From contig NZ_CP016279.1 of the NCBI RefSeq assembly GCF_001542625.1, forward strand, positions 5,518,001 through 5,582,000: a DNA stretch of 64,000 nucleotides. The letters run 5' to 3'. Both the position numbers and the translations under genes were made by a program. The DNA comes from Streptomyces griseochromogenes. Lineage in GTDB: Bacteria > Actinomycetota > Actinomycetes > Streptomycetales > Streptomycetaceae. A model generated the notes under the pieces. It worked only from the letters and a program-made list of their open reading frames with translations, searched no databases and was not told the origin of the DNA. Each line of letters starts with the position of its first letter. Position 1 is the stretch's first letter. Of the stretch, positions 1-8,103 are shown piece after piece.

Positions 1-780
1 ACCCCACCCGCTCGGGGCGGCGCCTCGGCCCGGGGCGCGGGCCTTGCGCTCGGCCGCGTCGCCGCCGCACCGCAACGCCGGGATGCCCCTCACCCGCCCG
101 ACTCGACCATGCGACGTCCGAGCGAGATCCGGGCGCGATTCTCTGGCTGTCCATCCGATCGAGACGGCACATCGCATCCGCACGCACCAGTCCAGACCGG
201 CTGAGATTTCGGTGCGCCACCCGTCTCAAGGAGGCGGCCGCCGCCGGCCAGGCCGCCAAAACCTGATGTGGCACCGGAGCCTGGCCGGAGCCGGGAGAAC
301 AGGGCAGTGACCAGCTCCCCGCCGCGCGGCCTGCACTCCCTGATCCCCACCCGCCCACCAGGCCGCCACCCCGGGCAAGCGCGCCGCCGCCCAGATGCAC
401 CACCTGCGCACCGCCACCAACCCGGCGCCGGTGCTGGCCCCGGCCGCCGAACTGAACGCCGCCCACCTGGACGACCCCGACCCAGTCACCCGCGAAGCCA
501 CCACCGACGTCCACACCCGCCCGACCACCGCTGTCCCGTCTCTGATGATCTGAGCCGAGGACGGAGCTGCGACCTGCGACGACCAGTTCAGTTGAGATGT
601 GGGGCAGCTGGGAATCTCGGGTGATGTGGTCCTAGGCGAGTAAATGCCAGACGTCGTCTCAGACGTCATCCGCTTTCCGAACGTGATCGGTTGGTTCGGG
701 GCCGGTGGGCATGAACTCCGGTCGATGGCGGGAGAGATGGGCCTGATTTCGTCCGCTCGTTTGGCTCGTGGAGGCGGCTG
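1..780. other. No confident gene
   Basis: No reading frame here has the length, codon bias and start context of a real gene. The plus-strand frame around 346-553 reads like a C-terminal tail, with an alanine-rich stretch followed by acidic and proline residues up to a TGA, and could be the remnant of a truncated gene, but I recognise no family. The rest looks like GC-rich non-coding or decayed sequence. Confidence 0.4.
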
Positions 781-1251
781 GTGGCGTCGGTGTTCGGTCT
801 GCTGGAGGCCAGGGAGAAGAGGGTCCGGGAGGAGATCGCGCGGTTGCAGCAGGAGGCCCAGCGGGTGCAGGCCGCGCTCGGTGAGGCCGAACGCGAGCTT
901 CAGCGGTTGGTGGATGCCCGGGTGACAGTGACCGAGGTGCTGGCCGGGCCGCCTTCGATGGTTACGGAGCCGACGGGAAGCGCGGTGACGGGTTCGACGG
1001 TGCCCCCGGCGGGAGACGGGTACGGCGGCGACAGCCCTCGCGCCGGACTACCGCGGATCTTGTCGGTGCCGGAATCTGAGGCGGGCCGGGAGGGCAAGCG
1101 CTGCCGGCAACTGGCCGTCGGGCTGGGACTGGAGGCCATCCCGGCGAAGGTCGAGGGACTGAGATCGAAGGCGAAACGACTGGTGGAGCGAGGGTGGGCA
1201 CTCCAGGTGCGGCCGGGAGTGTTCATCGCGCTCGCGGTGCCGGCCGTCTGA
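781..1251 (+). CDS. Hypothetical protein with N-terminal coiled coil
   Basis: A 156-residue protein of unknown function, starting with GTG. Residues 8-45 are rich in Glu, Arg, Gln and Ala with leucines in heptad-like spacing and should form a coiled coil. Residues 60-100 are a low-complexity Gly/Pro/Thr linker. The C-terminal 50 residues contain a basic helical segment (about 120-140) and end in a hydrophobic strand-like tail. There are no catalytic motifs. From memory, similar small proteins are common in Streptomyces near transposons, but that is recollection and not something visible here. A short inverted repeat (GCCGGC on both sides of the stop) could help terminate transcription. The gene stands alone upstream of the fructan locus. 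Confidence 0.7.
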   Translation: MASVFGLLEAREKRVREEIARLQQEAQRVQAALGEAERELQRLVDARVTVTEVLAGPPSMVTEPTGSAVTGSTVPPAGDGYGGDSPRAGLPRILSVPESEAGREGKRCRQLAVGLGLEAIPAKVEGLRSKAKRLVERGWALQVRPGVFIALAVPAV

Positions 1252-1677
1252 AGCCGGCCGGGCGGCGTCCGGCCAGGCGACCGCTCATGAGCATGGTCAT
1301 CGACCACAGCACCACGATTTGTTCCTGTCCTTGCGGCCTCAATCAGGCCCCACGGAGCCAGGCAAGCGCCGCGCGGGAGGGTCTCGCCAGCTCGCGAACG
1401 GGGCTCGTACTCGACCGCGGCGGATTCCCCTTCCAACGCGCAGGGGCTCCGCCGGGGCAAGGTCCGGGGAGAGCCGCGTTCGCCCGGTTTGATCTCGGAA
1501 TGCGGTGGGAGGTCAGGACAGCCTCGCCGACATGAGCCATACGGCCCGGACGCGGAAGACGTTCGGCTTCGCCGCGTCAGCGGGGCGGAGCACTGATCCT
1601 TCCAGGACCGGGCGGCCCGTTCCGGTGTTGCCGATCGGGTTCACGCGTATGGTGTGCACCCGCGCCCCTGGCTGGCC
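1252..1677. other. Intergenic, nothing recognised
   Basis: No supported gene lies between the coiled-coil protein and the end of the secreted GH32 gene. Apart from the inverted repeat at its left edge I see no repeats, TIRs or RNA-like structures. Confidence 0.5.
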
Positions 1678-3267
1678 TCACACCGAGAACTCGCGTACCA
1701 CCGTGTTGTGGAACACCGCGCTGCCGCCGATCGTGAACAGTGCGAGCCGGGTGTCCAGCAGGTACGGGAACACCTGGCTGGTGTGCACGTAGCGGCCGTC
1801 GTCGACGAACATCTCCACCGACGTGCGGTCCACCAGGATGCGCAGCTTCACCGTGCCGGCGGACGGGTCGAACGGGGTGTGGCTCTCCTGCCATTTGCCG
1901 GACGTGTCGGCGTTCACCGTGTTGCGTCGGTTGAGGAAGACGTAGTTGGCGTAGATCCCGGCATCGATGTGCCGACCGCCGTCGGGTGAGCGCCTCAGCT
2001 GGAGGCCGGCGCCGGTGAGTCGGGACCAGGTGATCTCGGTCGTCACCTCGTAGGAGATACCGGTGTAGTCGAGCACCTTCGTGCCGTCCACGGTCACGTC
2101 GCCCAGGTTCACGGTGCGGGAGACATGCGAGTCGAGGCCGGCGACGGGCTTGGAGGCGAGGTAGTAGGTGTTGTCGGATGCCTTCTTCAGGGTGATCTCG
2201 CGAACGATGGAGTCGGTGCCGTTGAAGCCGTCGCAGTCGATGGTGGGAGTGGTGTCGGCGTAGTCCCAGTCGTTCACCCATCCGATCGCGTACCGGGCAG
2301 CCGCGTCCACCGCGCCGCTCGCGTCCCGCTTCTCGAAGGTGACGGCGGCGTACCAGTCCCAGCCGTGGTCGAGCCACTGCGGGTCACTCGCCTCAGCGGT
2401 GAACGCGCTGCCGTCGAAGGAACCCGTCCAGTAGGCGTACGTGTTGGGCAGCCCCGAGCTCTTCCCGTTGGCGCTCGCGCCGAGCACCCATTTCACGGTG
2501 CCGTCATCGGCGGTGATGCGGAACAGGTCGGGGCACTCCAGGACGCCGATGCCGTCGTGGACGAAACCGTTCACGTACGTCCAGGACTTGAGGTCGTCGG
2601 AGTGGTAGAAACCGATCTTGTCGTTCTCGGCGAGGGCCATCATCCAGCGGCCCCGGTCCTCGTCGCGGATCACCTTGGGGTCGCGGAAGTCGGCGACGCC
2701 TGGGTTGGGCAGGACGGGGTCGGTTCCGTAGTTGTCGAAGGTGAGGCCGCCGTCGGTCGAGTAGTACAGGAACTGCTCCTGGTGGTCGGTGCCGCCGCCG
2801 GGGGACATGGTGACGATGACGACGACCGCGCCCGCGCCGAATCCGGCCGAGTTGCCGGTGTCGACCACCGCCGAACCCGACCAGAGATCGCCGTTGGGCG
2901 TGGTGTCCTTGGGCACGGCGACGCCGCGGTCGGCGAAGGAGACCAGGTCCTTGGTGGTGGCCAGGCGCCACGCGGTGCCGACGGCACCGGTGAAGTAGTC
3001 GGCGTTGTAGAGGTAGTAGTAGTGGTACTCGCCGTCGATCCAGACGGGCCGCTGCGGGTCGTTCTTCCACTGGTCGGGGACCGTGAAGTGGTACGCGGCG
3101 CGGTAACTCGCCCCGCTCGCCGCGGACTTGGTCCTGCTCTTGGCCGTGGCCCCGGGCTTGGGCTCCGGGGCGGCCGTGGCCGCTGCGGTGGGCAACAGCG
3201 CGGCGGCGGTGCCCGCCGCCGATCCCGCGAACAGTGATCTCCTGGAAATCCCCGATGTTCCGGGCAT
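1678..3267 (-). CDS. Secreted GH32 fructan hydrolase (levanase/fructanase-like)
   Basis: A 529-residue glycoside hydrolase family 32 enzyme, expected to split beta-fructosyl links in levan, inulin or sucrose-type sugars outside the cell. The N-terminus carries a Tat signal (SRRSLFAG at 8-15, then an Ala-rich hydrophobic stretch to about residue 33). The five-bladed propeller follows with the three GH32 acidic residues: nucleophile D70 in QWKNDP, transition-state stabiliser D196 in FRDPK, and acid/base E244 in LECPDLF. Residues about 390-529 are the C-terminal beta-sandwich. The substrate-loop sequence is KNDPQRP rather than the classic MNDPNG, so exact specificity is open. The start is ATG 3267, with GAGAGGAA ten bases upstream. 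It diverges from the importer operon and is probably repressed through the site inside its promoter. Confidence 0.92.
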   Translation of the reverse strand: MPGTSGISRRSLFAGSAAGTAAALLPTAAATAAPEPKPGATAKSRTKSAASGASYRAAYHFTVPDQWKNDPQRPVWIDGEYHYYYLYNADYFTGAVGTAWRLATTKDLVSFADRGVAVPKDTTPNGDLWSGSAVVDTGNSAGFGAGAVVVIVTMSPGGGTDHQEQFLYYSTDGGLTFDNYGTDPVLPNPGVADFRDPKVIRDEDRGRWMMALAENDKIGFYHSDDLKSWTYVNGFVHDGIGVLECPDLFRITADDGTVKWVLGASANGKSSGLPNTYAYWTGSFDGSAFTAEASDPQWLDHGWDWYAAVTFEKRDASGAVDAAARYAIGWVNDWDYADTTPTIDCDGFNGTDSIVREITLKKASDNTYYLASKPVAGLDSHVSRTVNLGDVTVDGTKVLDYTGISYEVTTEITWSRLTGAGLQLRRSPDGGRHIDAGIYANYVFLNRRNTVNADTSGKWQESHTPFDPSAGTVKLRILVDRTSVEMFVDDGRYVHTSQVFPYLLDTRLALFTIGGSAVFHNTVVREFSV

Positions 3268-3377
3268 GACGCATCGTTCCTCTCGTGGCGGCCCATGAGG
3301 GCCCGTGGCGGCTCGTCACGCACGCGAGTGCGACTCACAACGCGGAGGGCGTGAAAATTCGGCTCATGTGAACGAGG

Positions 3378-3405
3378 ACTGTAGACCTAACTCGTTAAAG
3401 GTCAA
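3378..3405 (-). promoter_or_regulatory. Promoter of the secreted GH32 gene
   Basis: Reading the minus strand, TTGACC (3405-3400) and TACAGT (3383-3378) are separated by 16 bases, a good sigma-70/HrdB-type promoter. The candidate operator at 3387-3400 fills the spacer, so a bound repressor would block polymerase. The predicted transcript start is near 3371, giving a leader of roughly 100 bases. Confidence 0.6.
3387..3400. promoter_or_regulatory. Candidate LacI-type operator O1
   Basis: CTAACTCGTTAAAG. Its reverse complement shares the nine bases ACGAGTTAG with the second site at 3468-3481. It sits between the -35 and -10 boxes of the GH32 gene. The central CG is typical of LacI-family operators. 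The LacI regulator at the end of this locus is the obvious candidate to bind it; this is inference. Confidence 0.55.
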
Positions 3406-3467
3406 GCGTTCCGGACCCTTGACAGGCCTGCTGCCCGGTTCACATCATCTGGGGCATCAACCCTGAT

Positions 3468-3481
3468 CTAACACGAGTTAG
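3468..3481. promoter_or_regulatory. Candidate LacI-type operator O2
   Basis: CTAACACGAGTTAG is a near-perfect palindrome centred on CG, with one mismatched pair. It lies ten bases before the ATG of the solute-binding protein gene, where a repressor would block transcription or early elongation of the importer operon. A TTGACA (3419-3424) upstream may be the -35 box, but the -10 box is poor. Confidence 0.6.
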
Positions 3482-3490
3482 GCCCGTTTG

Positions 3491-4900
3491 ATGACTGACT
3501 CGCACCTCCCCCGCCGCACGCTGCTGCGGTACGGCGCATACGGGGCCGGAGCAGCCGCCCTGGCCGCGACCGCCGCGAGCTGGGACCGGCTCACGGGAGC
3601 CGACATCCCCGGCCGTGACGACGGCTCCCTCGTCGTCGCCACCCTCGGCTCCGCCTTCGACCCGGCCACCGTCGACGCCCTCACCAAGGGCTTCCACCGG
3701 CTCCACCCCGACATCCCGCTGCGGGTGAACGCGGTGCAGGCCGTCGACTGGTCGGATTTCTTCGCGAAGATCCTCACCCAGATCGCCGCGGGCACCGCCC
3801 CCGACCTGGTGTATGTGGCCACCGAGGGCGTGCAGTTGTTCGCCCGGCGGCTCGGCGTGCCCCTGGACCGCTGGGTGCGGCGGGACGCGGCACAGCTGCG
3901 TGAGTACTTCGCCGACGTCCACCCCTCGCTGGTGGAGTCGATGATGTACGAGGGGAACCTCTACCAACTGCCGATGGAGTTCAACGCCGCCGACATCTAC
4001 CTCAACAAGCAGGTGCTGAAACGGGCAGGCGCGGGTTTCCCGGCGGCCGACTGGAGCCGCGACGACTTCACCGCGCTGCTGCGGGAGATGAAACGTGCCG
4101 GCGATGCGCACTTCACGCCGTACTTCTGGACCAACCGGCTGTGGGGCGGCGTGGTGCCCTGGCTCTTCGCGAACGGCACGAACCTGCTGAAGGAGTCGAA
4201 GGCGCCCGGCGGCTCCTGGCTGTGGGACACCTTCTACCCGGCCGCCGACCGGCAGGGGCGCGGCGGGGGCTTCCGCTGGACGACCCCGCAGGCCACCGCC
4301 GACCGGGTCGAGGAGGCGTACGACTATCTCGCCTCCCTCGTTCAGGAGGACCTGTGCACCCGGCCCGAGGGCGGCAACGGCAGCAATCTGGTCGGCGTGT
4401 TCTCCACCAGCCGCGTCGGCGTCACACCGGCGGGCGGCTTCTGGGCGGGCGGCCTGCATCTGGCCGGCATGCGGGCCGCCGACTACGACGTGCAGTACTT
4501 CCCACGCTGGCGTACCCAGCGCCACCAGTTCGGCGCGGCGGGCTACGCGCTGCTGCGCACCTCGAAGAAGCAGGAAGCCGCCTGGGAGTTCATCAAATAC
4601 GCGGCCCGCAAGGACACCATGACCCGGCTGTTCCAGAGCAACCAGACCACCCCGGCCCGGCGTTCGATGCTGAACGCCGCACGCTACGCCGCGAGCGGCC
4701 CGGCACACTGGCAGGTCTTCTACGACACCCTCGACCGGTTTCCCGACACCGGCCCGATCCCCGCGCCGCCGCAGGTCGCCGAGGTGACCGACGTCCTGCT
4801 CAAGTACACCGGCACCGCGCTGGCCTCGCCGCGTGCGGTGGGTCCCGCGCTGCGCCGGATGCAGGGCGACCTGGAGCAGGCCATGGAGCGTGAGGTATGA
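3491..4900 (+). CDS. ABC sugar importer, Tat-exported solute-binding protein
   Basis: A 469-residue family 1 extracellular solute-binding protein, the capture subunit of a CUT1-type importer; the context suggests fructo-oligosaccharides or sucrose. The N-terminus has a twin-arginine signal (PRRTLLRYGA) and an Ala-rich core, with no lipobox cysteine, so anchoring differs from most sugar-binding lipoproteins. The mature part shows the usual two-lobe pattern, including IAAGTAPDLVYV and a YGLP-like YQLPMEFN segment. ATG 3491 is preferred because the twin arginines follow directly; an in-frame TTG lies one codon upstream. No Shine-Dalgarno sequence is visible before either start, so the mRNA may be leaderless or poorly translated. 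It overlaps the next permease gene by four bases (ATGA), so the two are co-translated. Confidence 0.88.
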   Translation: MTDSHLPRRTLLRYGAYGAGAAALAATAASWDRLTGADIPGRDDGSLVVATLGSAFDPATVDALTKGFHRLHPDIPLRVNAVQAVDWSDFFAKILTQIAAGTAPDLVYVATEGVQLFARRLGVPLDRWVRRDAAQLREYFADVHPSLVESMMYEGNLYQLPMEFNAADIYLNKQVLKRAGAGFPAADWSRDDFTALLREMKRAGDAHFTPYFWTNRLWGGVVPWLFANGTNLLKESKAPGGSWLWDTFYPAADRQGRGGGFRWTTPQATADRVEEAYDYLASLVQEDLCTRPEGGNGSNLVGVFSTSRVGVTPAGGFWAGGLHLAGMRAADYDVQYFPRWRTQRHQFGAAGYALLRTSKKQEAAWEFIKYAARKDTMTRLFQSNQTTPARRSMLNAARYAASGPAHWQVFYDTLDRFPDTGPIPAPPQVAEVTDVLLKYTGTALASPRAVGPALRRMQGDLEQAMEREV

Positions 4901-5847
4901 CGAACACCCAGGTCCCGGCCGTACGTCCGCGGCCCTCCACGCCACCCGCCGTCGCCGAGCGGCCGTCTGTCCGCGACCGCGGCGCCCGGCTGCTGGCCGC
5001 GCTGTTCCTGGCGCCCACGGTCGTCGGCATCGTCGTCTTCACGGTCGTGCCGATCATCGGGTCCATCGTGCTGAGCCTGTTCCACTGGAACGTGATCGAC
5101 CCGCCCCGTTTCGCCGGCGGCGCCAACTACCGCACGACCTTCACGGACTCGACCGTCCTGGTCTCCTTCCGCAACACGCTCCTTTTCATGGTCCTCGCGG
5201 TCGCGCTGCAACTGCTGATCGCGCTGGCGCTGGCGCTCGCGCTGAACGGGCGGATGCCGGTGTGGCTGCGGTCGGTGTTCCGTTCGGCGTTCTTCTTCCC
5301 GCTGGTGCTGTCCGCCGCTTCGATCTCGGTGGTGATGAAGTACCTGTTCAACCAGGACTTCGGGGTGGTGAACTGGCTGATCGGCCTGGTCGGCGTCGCG
5401 CCCGTGCCCTGGCTGACCTCGGAGCACGCGGCGATGGCCACGGTGATCCTGGTCTACGTCTGGCAGCAGTTCGGTTTCTCGTTCCTGCTGTTCGTCGGCG
5501 GTCTGAACAACATCCCCAAGGAGATCCACGAGGCCGCCGCTCTCGACGGCGCGACCGGCCTGCGCAAGCACCTCGGCATCACGCTGCCGCTGCTGTCGCC
5601 GACGCTGCTCGTCGCGTCGGTGGTCGGCATCATCAATGCCCTGCAGGTCTTCGAACAGCCCTACGTCCTCACCGACGGCGGACCCGGCGACGCCACCCGC
5701 ACCGTGGTGATGGTGATCTACGAGAGGGCCTTCGAGCAGCTCGACTTCGGCGAGGCATCCGCGGTGGGCGTGCTGCTCTTCGTGCTGATCATGGCGGTCA
5801 CCGCCCTCCAGTTCCGGCTCAGCCGGCGTTTCGTCCACTACCAGTGA
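4897..5847 (+). CDS. ABC sugar importer permease (MalF/UgpA type)
   Basis: A 316-residue integral membrane permease with about six transmembrane helices. The first is at about 33-58 and the conserved EAA loop is near 209-228 (EIHEAAALDGATGLRKHLGI), which docks the ATPase subunit. The N-terminal 30 residues are Pro/Arg-rich and cytoplasmic. The start overlaps the stop of the binding-protein gene. No ATPase gene lies in this operon, so the pair most likely uses a shared MsiK-like ATPase encoded elsewhere, as established for other Streptomyces sugar importers. Confidence 0.9.
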   Translation: MTNTQVPAVRPRPSTPPAVAERPSVRDRGARLLAALFLAPTVVGIVVFTVVPIIGSIVLSLFHWNVIDPPRFAGGANYRTTFTDSTVLVSFRNTLLFMVLAVALQLLIALALALALNGRMPVWLRSVFRSAFFFPLVLSAASISVVMKYLFNQDFGVVNWLIGLVGVAPVPWLTSEHAAMATVILVYVWQQFGFSFLLFVGGLNNIPKEIHEAAALDGATGLRKHLGITLPLLSPTLLVASVVGIINALQVFEQPYVLTDGGPGDATRTVVMVIYERAFEQLDFGEASAVGVLLFVLIMAVTALQFRLSRRFVHYQ

Positions 5848-5851
5848 GCCG

Positions 5852-6715
5852 GTGAGCCGCATGAGCCAAGCAACCCCGACCCTGAGTCGCGTACGTTACT
5901 CACTCACCCCCTGGGCCCGGATCGCTGGACTGACCGTGTGCGCCCTGCTGACGCTGGGCCCGGTCATCTGGACCGTCGCCACCTCACTGCGCACTCCGGC
6001 CCAGTCCTTCGACCTGCCCCCGCAGATCATCCCGACGCACCCGACGACCGCGGCCTACCGCGGGGTCTTCCAGCAGATCGACGTGTGGCTGCTCGCCCTG
6101 AACTCCACGCTGGTGACGGCACTGATCGCCGTCGGCCAGATGATCACGGCGGGCCTGGCCGGATACGCCTTCGCACGCCTGGAGTTCCGTCTCAAGAAGC
6201 CGCTCTTCGGCCTGGTCCTGGCGACCATGATGGTGCCGTTGCAGGTCACCATCGTGCCGGTATTCCTGGTGCTGAAGTCGATGGGCCTCACCGACACGCT
6301 CCTCGGCCTGATCATCCCGGCCTTCCCGACGGCCTTCGGCACTTTCCTGATGCGCCAGTACTTCCTCGGTATGCCGAAGGACCTGGGCGAGGCGGCCATG
6401 CTGGACGGTGCGGGGCCCTGGCGGATCTTCCGCTCGGTGTACTCGCCGCTGGCCACACCCGGCCTGGCGATCGTCGGCGTGCTGGCCTTCAACTACCACT
6501 GGAACGAGTTCTTCCGTCCACTGATCCTGGAGACCTCCAGCCAGAACTACACGCTTCCGCTGGGTCTGGTCTCCCTGCAGGGCAACCTCGGCACCGGGTC
6601 GATCTCGGTGGTCCTGGCCGGGGTCGTGCTCTCGATGCTCCCCGCCGTCGCCGTGTTCGTCGTCGGCCAGCGCCCTCTGCGCGAGGGCATCACCTCGGCA
6701 GGAGTCAACCGGTGA
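5852..6715 (+). CDS. ABC sugar importer permease (MalG/UgpE type)
   Basis: A 287-residue second permease with six predicted membrane helices. The EAA loop (LGEAAMLDGAGPWRIFRSVY) is at about residues 175-194, followed by a cytosol-facing NYHWNEFFRPL segment typical of MalG-type subunits. The start is GTG 5852, four bases after the previous stop; an alternative ATG at 5861 is three codons in. It forms the membrane channel with the preceding permease. Its TGA overlaps the GTG of the following GH32 gene, which makes the operon tight. Confidence 0.9.
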   Translation: MSRMSQATPTLSRVRYSLTPWARIAGLTVCALLTLGPVIWTVATSLRTPAQSFDLPPQIIPTHPTTAAYRGVFQQIDVWLLALNSTLVTALIAVGQMITAGLAGYAFARLEFRLKKPLFGLVLATMMVPLQVTIVPVFLVLKSMGLTDTLLGLIIPAFPTAFGTFLMRQYFLGMPKDLGEAAMLDGAGPWRIFRSVYSPLATPGLAIVGVLAFNYHWNEFFRPLILETSSQNYTLPLGLVSLQGNLGTGSISVVLAGVVLSMLPAVAVFVVGQRPLREGITSAGVNR

Positions 6716-8103
6716 GCCACGACCCCCACGCACCTCGGTTCCGGATCAGTCCGGCCTGGGGCTGGATCAACGACCCCAACGGTCCGTTCCGTTGGCGCGG
6801 CCGCCGGCACCTCTTCTACCAGTACAACCCGGACGCCCCGGTCCACGCCGACATCCACTGGGGCCACGCCTCCAGCCGCGACCTCGTCCACTGGGAACAC
6901 CACCCGGTCGCCCTCACGCCGACGCCGGGCGGCCCCGACGAGGCCGGTTGCTGGTCGGGCTGCGTGATCGACGACGCCGGCACACCGACCGCCGTATACA
7001 CGGGAGTCGACCGTGCCCACGCCGGACTCGGCACCATCTGCCTGGCGCGGGCGGCGGACCCGGACGACGAGCGGCTGACCGAGTGGAAGCCGCTACCGAC
7101 GCCGGTGGTGGCAGGGTCGCCGCCGGGACTGGACGTGGTGATGTTCCGCGACCCGTTCGTCTTCCGCTGCGCGGGCAGGCGCTGGGCCCTCGTCGGGGCC
7201 GGGCACGCCGACGGCACGCCGTCGGTCCTGCTCTACGACTGCGACGACCTGACCGACTGGCGGTTCGCCGGTGTGCTGCTGGACGGCAAGGACCCGGTGG
7301 CCGTGGGCGTGTTCGGCGACAAGTCGGTGGGCTGGGAGTGCCCGCACCTGTACCGGACAGCAGGCGGCGACCACGTGCTTCTGGTGTCCCTGTGGGACGG
7401 AGATCCCTGCTCCACCGGATACCTGACCGGTCGTCTGCAGGCCGATGGCCAGCGCGCGTTGAGGTTTGTGTCGCGCGCCGGCGGCCGGCTCGACCAGGGG
7501 CGGGACTTCTACGCTCCCGCCGTGCTCCAGGAGCCGGACCGCGCACTGCTGTGGGGCTGGTCGTGGGAGGCCCGCCCGCAAGAGGAGATGCACCGGGCCG
7601 GATGGGCGGGCGTACTCACCGCGCCACGGGTCGTCGACATCCACCCCGACGGTTCACTGCGGGTGAGTCCGGCCCCGGAACTCGACCTGCTGCGCCCGGC
7701 CGAGCCGTTCGTCACCGCGCCGGGCCGGGTGCCGCTTCCCCACACGTACGACCTGACGGTCACCGCATGTGAACCGACCACGGCGAGCCTGCTCCGGGGC
7801 GCGGCGGGCCGGGAGCTGACCGTCCGGGCGGACCCTGCCACGGGGACCGTCGTTCTCGACCGCAGCGCCTGGCCCCGGACCGGCAGGGAAGGCTCCGCCC
7901 CGATCACCGTGCATGTGCCGAAGGGGCCGGAACTCGCGCTCCGGCTGCTCGTCGACGGCTCGCTCCTCGAACTCTTCGTCGCGGAACGGGCCATGGTCAC
8001 CGAGCGCGTCTACCGGCGCCCCGGCGACATCGCCGAGCTGGTCGTCGACGGGCCGGGTGCCCGGGTCACCGGGTGGGCGCCGGACCCACGGAGGCGCGGC
8101 TGA
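6712..8103 (+). CDS. Cytoplasmic GH32 beta-fructofuranosidase
   Basis: A 463-residue GH32 enzyme without a signal peptide, so it should hydrolyse imported sucrose or fructo-oligosaccharides inside the cell. The classic motifs are clear: WINDPNG with nucleophile D21, FRDP with D147, and WECPHLY with acid/base E209, plus the C-terminal beta-sandwich after about residue 330. The reading frame stays open far upstream into the permease gene. I chose GTG 6712 because it overlaps the permease stop (GTGA) and places the catalytic motif at the usual distance from the N-terminus. It is the last gene of the importer operon and its 3' end overlaps the convergent lacI-type gene by 38 bases. Confidence 0.93.
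   Translation: MSHDPHAPRFRISPAWGWINDPNGPFRWRGRRHLFYQYNPDAPVHADIHWGHASSRDLVHWEHHPVALTPTPGGPDEAGCWSGCVIDDAGTPTAVYTGVDRAHAGLGTICLARAADPDDERLTEWKPLPTPVVAGSPPGLDVVMFRDPFVFRCAGRRWALVGAGHADGTPSVLLYDCDDLTDWRFAGVLLDGKDPVAVGVFGDKSVGWECPHLYRTAGGDHVLLVSLWDGDPCSTGYLTGRLQADGQRALRFVSRAGGRLDQGRDFYAPAVLQEPDRALLWGWSWEARPQEEMHRAGWAGVLTAPRVVDIHPDGSLRVSPAPELDLLRPAEPFVTAPGRVPLPHTYDLTVTACEPTTASLLRGAAGRELTVRADPATGTVVLDRSAWPRTGREGSAPITVHVPKGPELALRLLVDGSLLELFVAERAMVTERVYRRPGDIAELVVDGPGARVTGWAPDPRRRG

Noticed and set aside
1577..3338. Several long open frames antisense and in other frames of the secreted GH32 gene
   Set aside because: They mirror the GH32 codons, have Arg/Pro/His-rich nonsense composition and no start sites; typical high-GC shadows.
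5938..6711. A 721-codon frame that would give the cytoplasmic GH32 a 258-residue extension
   Set aside because: The extension overlaps the permease gene in another frame and has shadow composition; GTG 6712 at the permease stop is the better start.
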